From: Baffinella frigidus
Lineage: Eukaryota; Cryptophyceae; Cryptomonadales; Baffinellaceae
Reading direction: 5' to 3'
DNA: 12,688 nt
Assembly: GCA_026770585.1 (NCBI GenBank)
Contig: MU646320.1
Location: 1,164,686 to 1,177,373, forward strand
The position numbers and the translations under genes are program-made. The notes under the pieces are model-generated. The model was not told the origin of the DNA. It was given only the letters and a program-made list of their open reading frames with translations, and searched no databases. Shown here in pieces: positions 1 to 6,600 of this stretch (the stretch's first letter is position 1; the number at the start of each line of letters is the position of its first letter).

Positions 1-546
1 CTCATAAGAAACCGCCCCCCCCCCTAGGACCCTAGGGATAGCCTACTGTAGGGTCCTAGGGGGATGCGGTTTCTTATGAGCGAGGTACCCCTGTACAGGG
101 GGACCTGACCTGCGACGAGCCCGCCTCGGGCCGTCAGATGGCCTACAGGGGTACCCCGCTCATAAGAAACTGCCCCCCCTCTTAGGGACCACCGCAGGGC
201 CCTAGGCATAGACCTACTGTAGGGTCCTAGGGGCAGGCGGTTTCTTATGAGCGAGTTATCCCTGTAGGACGAGCCCGCCTCGGGCCATTACAGGGGTACT
301 TCGCAAATAAGACCCCCCCCCCCCATAGGACCACCATAGGGCCCTAGGCATGGGGCTACTGTAGGGTCCTAGGGGCAGGCGGTTTCTTATGAGCGAGTTA
401 TCCCTGTAGGACGAGCCCGCCTCGGGCCATTACAGGGGTACTTCGCAAATAAGACCCCCCCCCCCCATAGGACCACCATAGGGCCCTAGGCATGGGGCTA
501 CTGTAGGGTCCTAGGGGGGGGCGTTTATGAGCGAGGCACCCCTGTA
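1..546. mobile_element. cluster of four family-1 MITEs downstream of the cyclophilin stop
   Basis: Copies at 1-95 (cut by the window edge), 144-266, 289-407 and 431-546. Each has ends TACAGGGG.../...CCCCTGTA, inner TIR TCGCTCATAAGAAACCGCC, a C-run and G-run, and a core around CTAGGGCCCTAGG. No transposase is encoded. Copies 3 and 4 come from the 142-bp tandem duplication. The cluster probably overlaps the gene's 3' UTR or terminator. Confidence 0.88.
215..498. repeat. apparently identical 142-bp tandem duplication
   Basis: Units 215-356 and 357-498 look identical, including the 12-C run. Each joins the right half of one family-1 MITE to the left half of the next through the spacer GACGAGCCCGCCTCGGGCC. 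Identity through a homopolymer implies a very recent event or an assembly artefact. Confidence 0.88.
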
Positions 547-598
547 GATGGACGGAGCCCTCACCCTGGATGTAGATCGACAGGGTCCTCACCCTGGA
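543..598. repeat. 28-bp direct repeat just downstream of the stop codon
   Basis: Two units, 543-570 and 571-598, share TGTAGAT and CTCACCCTGGA and differ at about five of 28 positions. On the minus strand each contains CCAGGGTGAGG, which resembles a strong 5' splice site. They fall in the expected 3' UTR. Confidence 0.75.
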
Positions 599-609
599 CG
601 GCGGTGATC

Positions 610-664
610 TCACGCCATGGTCAGAGAAGGCGACCCGTTGTGGATCGTGACTGCGTCCACGGGC
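610..664 (-). CDS. PPIL1: cyclophilin exon 7 (C-terminus and stop)
   Basis: 55 bp after acceptor TCGCAG|G. It completes Arg and continues [17 protein letters not shown], then TGA at 612-610. The start fits the PPIL1 C-terminal DRPVD-V-I pattern, and the length matches. No AATAAA-like signal is visible on this strand between 609 and 1, where MITE copies begin 64 bases past the stop. Confidence 0.87.
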
Positions 665-3600
665 CTGCGACACGGAGGCTTGGGGGTTAGCGGCGTACAG
701 GGGTTACAGGGGTACCTCGCTCATAAGAAACCGCCCCCCCCGCTAGGACCACCATAGGGCCCTAGGCACAGGCCTACTGTAGGGTCCTAGGAGGAGGCGT
801 TTTCTTATAAGCGAGGTACCCCTGTACTGTAGGGTCCTAGCGGAAAGCGTTATCTTATGCGCGAGGCACCCCTGTGCGGACTGGGGAGGTGGACGGGCCC
901 GCCTCATGTTTCGGTCCGCAGCAAATTCGGGTCCGCCTCACGTTTTGGTCCGCATAAAATTCTGAAGGAGTCAAGTCGGGCCAAACAGCGGGCTACAACG
1001 GGATATCTTGCCGGAATTGGATGATCCATCGCCCCTACGGTAGGCAATAGCGTAAGGACCTAGGGGGTTTCCTACGGATAGGGCAACGAGTTTCCGGACC
1101 AAAATAGACCGAAAAGTTCTTCGTAGCCCGCTGTGTGGGGTGGTTATCACGTTTCCATCACTGGTTACCAGGCGCGCGAGTACCAACTCAGAAGGACTTT
1201 TGCACCACTGAGTATGAGCCGTGACGCCTAATCATGGGAGCAACGCAAAAGACGCGGATATACAGCACCCCGAATACGGTCGATCTCAGCTCGGAAGATA
1301 ACTGCATCCGTTCCTTTTCAATAGGAGGTTGATTAGGAAAAAATAGTTGGGGCATAGTAAATTTAATTAGGCCTCTTAATTAAACGAAAACGCTAATTAG
1401 GGGACTGAGACAGTTGTCTTTCGAGATGCGATCTAACGGCCCGAGGCGGGCTCGTCTTGGACTAGGTTCTCATACGGATAGGGTGGTCCGACCGGGTTTG
1501 GGGTTTGGGGTGTAGGGTGCAGGGCGCAGGGAGTATGGTTTAGGGTGTGGGGTTGGGGGTTAGGATTTAGGGTGTAGGGTACAGGATTGAGGGTAAGGGT
1601 TTAGGGTGTAGGGTTTAGGGTTTAGGATTTAGGATTTAGGGGTTTGGGGATTAGGGTTTAGGGTTTAGGGTTTGGGGTGTCAGGGTTTAGGGTTTAGGGT
1701 TTAGGGTTTAGGGTTTGGGATTTAGGGTTTAGGGCTTAGGGTTTAGGGCTTGGGGTTTAGGGTTGAGGGGTTTGGTCGGGACCTGTCGTTGGAGTCCGTG
1801 ACCACCTGGCCGAGCCGCTTTACTACCTGTCGAAGGTTTAGGGTTTAGGGTTTAGGGTTTAGGGTTTAGGGTTTAGTGCTTAGTGTTTAGGGTTTAGTGT
1901 TTAGTGTTTGGTGTTTAGTGTTTAGGATTTATGGTTGAGAGTTCAGGGTTTAGAGTTGTGAGAGAGAAAGCAGGGTTGAGGCTTCAGAGTTGAGGATTTA
2001 GAGTTACGAGCGAGAAAACAGACGTACTCTGAACCCTTAACCAATTTGTAGCGGGAGGTGACTAGATGATTCGGGTGTGCGGTAATTTTCGTACATGCGG
2101 GGACCTCCACCGCATTTAAAATCAACGCCTGGCGGGATTAGATCTCGGTTTGCCGAATTTTTACCAGGGTGTACCAGGATGACACCCCAAAACGTCAAAC
2201 CGCTTTATTTGGTACCTGCCTACCGGACGCGAAACGGGCGGAGATAGTGTGCTTCCCGATCTCGGTTTATCTCGGTTTGACGGATCCGTACTAATGCCAA
2301 AAGCTTCCGCCAGCGGACCCCCTAGGTGGTCCGCTGGCGAGGGACTTACAGGCTGTAAAACAGTTTTAAAAGCAATTTCAGGACTTTTAAAATCCTAAAT
2401 TGTTTTCCATTATAAATTTCGCACGGGGTCGCGTCCAAATAAGGGGTTCGCGGGCGCAATCTTTTTGCATGAGTACCAGGGTGTCACAGGGTGTACCAGG
2501 AGGGCATCCTAAAGCGTCAAATTCCTTCACTTTGTATCTGCATACCAAACGCGAAACAGGCGGAGATTCATCGACGAGGCCATGCAATTTTAATCGTATT
2601 TTTGCCATCTTGGGGTGGATTTTGTCCTATGGTAAAGCTATGTCGACGCCAAAATAGCCAAATCTGACGAAATCCACCCTTAAGATAGCATATAAGGCGG
2701 TTTAAATTGCATGGCCTCGGACACTAAGATAGTGTGCTTCCCGATCTCGGTTTGCCGGATTCGTGCCAGTGTGTAGAGCGTTTGCGGTAATTGTTGTCCA
2801 TTTTGGACGTGCGGTTTCCCGGTTTTCCGGGTTTTAAAATGTTGTAAAGGTCGTAAAACATTTTAAATGGACACTTCTGGTACAAATAAAAACCGGAAAA
2901 CCGGGAAACCGTACGTCCAAAACGGACAACAATTACCGCAAACGCTCTACCTGGAGGGCCCCCAACGCGTCAAAATGCGAAGTTGGCACCGAAAAATGGG
3001 AAAATGGGAAAATTGGAGCCATTTTGTACACTTTTGAGAAAATCATGGTACTAAATTTCTCAAAAGTTGACAAAACGGCTCCAATTTCTCGGTTTTCCAT
3101 TATTTCCCGTGGCCAACTTCTCTGCACAGCGCTCTACCAGGAGGGCCCCCAACGCGTCAAAATGCTTGACTTGGTATCACGCCAGATTCTGACAAGGGGT
3201 CGCCAAAAGTCAATTCCCCGGAAGGAACAAGGGGGAATGGTTTACTTTTGGGATAGTTCGGCGCCCAAATGAGCGCTCGGAAAGATCGTAACCCCAAGAG
3301 CAATCTCATCTCGAAAGATAACTGAATCAGTTCCCTAACTAGCGTTTTCAATTTAATTAGGAGGCCTAATTAAATTTACTATGCCCTAACTAATTCCTCC
3401 TATTCAACCTCCTATTGAAAAGGAACTGATTCCGTTATCTTCCAAGATGAAATCTGGCGTGATACCTGCATCCCAGAGGCCACGCGGCCGAAGATAGTGT
3501 GCTTCCCTTCGAGCCACGTCGTGGGCGCGAGGGACACGACTCCAATTTGAATCTCACGTGTGGTACAAACTGGACGCGACTGGTAACGTTCGCGTCCAGT

Positions 3601-6600
3601 TTTGGGGTGTGGAAATCAATTTGCCCCCCCCCCGGAATTGGAGCCACTTGGTGCCTCACATTTCACCTCGATTTTGAACTACGGGGTAGGGGTTTTCAGT
3701 AGTGAGACCTGCATGCCGGAGGCGACGCGGCCGAAGATAGTGTGCTTCCCGTCGAGCCACGGCGTGGGTGCGAGGGACACGAAGAACTGGGAGCCGTTGG
3801 TGTTCGGCCCTGAGTTCGCCATGGAGAGGATGCCCGCCTGCGTTTTGGGGGTTGGGTTTTGGGGTGGGGCTTGGGGTGTGGGGTTTTTTGTGGTTGTTTG
3901 GGGTTGTTTGGTGCTGTTTGGTGTTGTTTGGTGTTGTTTGGTGTTGCTTGGTGTTGTCTGGTGTTGTCTGGTGTTGTTTGGTGTTTGGGGTTTGAGGTTT
4001 GGGGATTGGAGTTTGGCATTTGGGGTTGACGGTGTAGGGTTTGTTGAGAACGCAGAAACTCCAGTACAAAAGGGCAACTAAAATTCTTCTATGGCGAGCC
4101 GAGTTTTACCCAGGCAGAGCTAGGACTTCTTCGTATGCGGAAGTGTCTTTGTTACCATCTCTTTTCGGGTTTAGGGTTTAGGGTTTAGGGTTTAGGGTTT
4201 AGGTTTTCAGGGTTTAGGGTTTAGGGTTTAGGTTTTAGGGTTCGGGGTTCAGGGTTTGGGGTTCAGGGTTTGGGGTTTGGGGTTTGGGGTTTGGGGTTTG
4301 GGGTTTGGGGTTTAAGAAAGTTTCGGAGGCGGGATCGGGCGCGCCCGTGTGCTAGATATCACGGATCATTCATTGATCGGATATTCACGAATCCACTACA
4401 AAGTCCGCCGTGTGGGGAGGGATCGGAAGCACACGCCTGTGCGCTTGAGCTCTCAGTGGCACTGCACCGAAGCGGGCCCGTCTTCAGGCTCAAGACTTTT
4501 GGATCACTCATCTCGAGGCTCGAGCGTGTCAAGGAAAGAAGAAGACGACGACGACGAAGGGGCGGGGAGCGTACGCCCGAGTGCCTGAGCTCCCGGTGGC
4601 AATCGTCTCCTCTGTCCCTACTGTTGTTTCTATGGTACGGTGTACGGGTTATTAATTTATGGGTTAGTCACGGATCGGGAGCGTACGCCCGAGTGCTTGA
4701 GCCCCCGGTGGCACTCGTCTCCTATGCCCCTGCGGCATTCTCTAGGGTAGGAGGGTGGATGGATGATTCAATAATGGGGTTAGAACGAAGAAGACGAAGA
4801 GGTTGGGAGCGTACTTGCGCTCCCTGTCCTCAGGGTTTCCCGCCACAACCTCTGGGATCCAACCCCTATACCCCGGGGATCGGGAGCGTACGCCAGTGTG
4901 CTTGAGCTCCCGGTGGCACTCATCCTCGAACTTGGATCCATAGATCGACAGTGCCCGAGTTTCCGTTCCCTTATCCGTAGGAACCGCCCTATACCCCTAC
5001 GGGTTGCCTACCGCAGGGTCCTAGGCCTTATCGCTTAGGGGTTATGCAAAATCCCTTCCAAGTCCGCTGCGTGGAAAGGGGCAACTAAAACTATTGTATG
5101 GCGAGCCGAGTTTTTTAGGGGTCGGGAGCGTACGCCCGTGTGCTTGAGCTCCCGGTGGCACTCATCCTCGAACTTGGATCCATAGATTGACTCGCCGCCC
5201 TTCCCTGCGTTGTTCGGTTCGGGGGTTAGGGTTCGGGTGAAGGTTTCAGGTTTGGGGCAGGTTTCACGTCTGGGGGTTCGGGGTTCGGGTGAAGGTTTCA
5301 GCCGGCGCGAGTAACTCAGGTGACGGAAGAGTGGGGAGTTGCAACACCTGGGGACTCAGGTGACGGTACGCGCGAGATGGAGCTAGGGTGCGGGCGAAAA
5401 TTTGGTGCACTTGGCTTCGGATGGTGGGTGGTGGGGTGGTGGAGTAGTGGGGTAGTGAGGTGGGGATGTGGGTAGTGAGGATGGGGGGGAGGGGCAGGGG
5501 GGAGGAGGAGGGGGGAGGAAGGAGGGCGGGGCACTTGAGTGCGGGTGTGATAATTCAATGCTGGTCTGCATGTTCCAGTGCCCGCAACCGAATAGGGTAA
5601 CGGCCTGAAAATGGGGTAGTTAGGCCTACGGGATTGCCTAGGACCTCCTACCGTAGGCCGAGACTTTTTGGTCCTAGGATCCCTCGGCCTACGGTAGGAG
5701 GTCCTAGGCAATGCCGTATGCCTAACTACCCCATTTTCAGGCCGTTAGCCTATGAAACCGCCCCGCGAACTTCATGGTGTGAGAAACAAATGATAGCAGC
5801 AGTTGTTTCTTCAGAGTCTTCACCAGCGAGGAGGGGGAGGAGGGGGATTGGGGGGGGGATACCCCTCGGTCGCCGTCGGGTTTGGGTTTTCGGGTTGAGG
5901 GTTTAGAGTTGAGGGTTTTCGGGTCTCTGGTTTCTGGTGTATGGTTTAAGGTGTATGGTTTATGGTTTATGGTTTATGGTTTATGGTTTAGGGAGGAGCA
6001 CCGGTAGCCGTCGGGTTCAGGTGTTAGGGTTTTCTGTTTTCGGGTTTCGGGTTTCGTGGTTCGGGTTAAGAGTTCGGGTTGAGGGAGGAGCACCGGTCGC
6101 CGTGGGGTCACCGCCCTGGATCATGAACCCCGGGATGATCCGATGGAACTTCACGCCTGAATAGTACCCTGCATGCGAGGCGGGGCACGTGCGTCAGACA
6201 GGGGTGTTCCGCACAGCGGGCGGTCAAATCTGACCGCCAAGAGGTCCTAGGAAGGTCCTATGGCCCTACGGTAGGGCGTATGAGCCTACTCGCCACGCGC
6301 AGGGATTTCGTGAATGCCCCGTGCGTGAATCACCCGTAGGAGTCTACGGTAGGCGATACCGTAGGGGCACAGGCTGGTCCTACGAACATCTGACCCGATT
6401 CTTGGTTGATAGTGGATCCCCGATCCGGGACCACCAGCCCTCATGGGAGGACCAAATCGTCGATTGTAAATCCTTGGTTTTACCTGGGCAGACCCTCTTT
6501 TTCGGGGGGTCTGCCAAGGCAAATTGAAGGTTTTAAAATCGACGATTTGGTCCTCCCGTGAGGATTGGTGGGAGGCAGGAGACAGCGCTGGACGGGAAGC

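Larger units (their letters stand above)
4074..5114. repeat. direct repeat of exon 4's downstream flank
   Basis: GGCGAGCCGAGTTTT with preceding GCAACTAAAA occurs at 4074-4107 and again at 5081-5114, near the far and near ends of the exon-4-tail array. This suggests the duplicated units included intron sequence. The entry spans the pair; only the ends are the repeat. Confidence 0.7.

Noticed and set aside
24-673. Small frames with words like [18 protein letters not shown] or GYLAHKK, also across 9-12.3 kb
   Set aside because: These are translations of the family-1 TIRs, recurring wherever the element occurs, so not genes.
1262-1282. GATCGACCG on the minus strand as the DRP motif of the last cyclophilin exon
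   Set aside because: In that frame a stop precedes it and no conserved residues surround it; exon 7 at 610-664 gives the proper DRPVD.
1495-1960. True chromosome end
   Set aside because: The telomere-like tract is degenerate, has unique sequence on both sides and contains a coding exon, so it is interstitial.
3679-3709. Early end of the cyclophilin by reading through exon 5's donor (nine extra residues, then stop)
   Set aside because: Exons 6 and 7 supply the expected conserved C-terminus in matching phase with GT-AG sites.
3602-4081. Long open frames on both strands over the G/T-rich minisatellite
   Set aside because: Composition artefacts of 10-bp repeats, and shadows of exon 5 in other frames; only the minus frame of 3709-3837 has homology.
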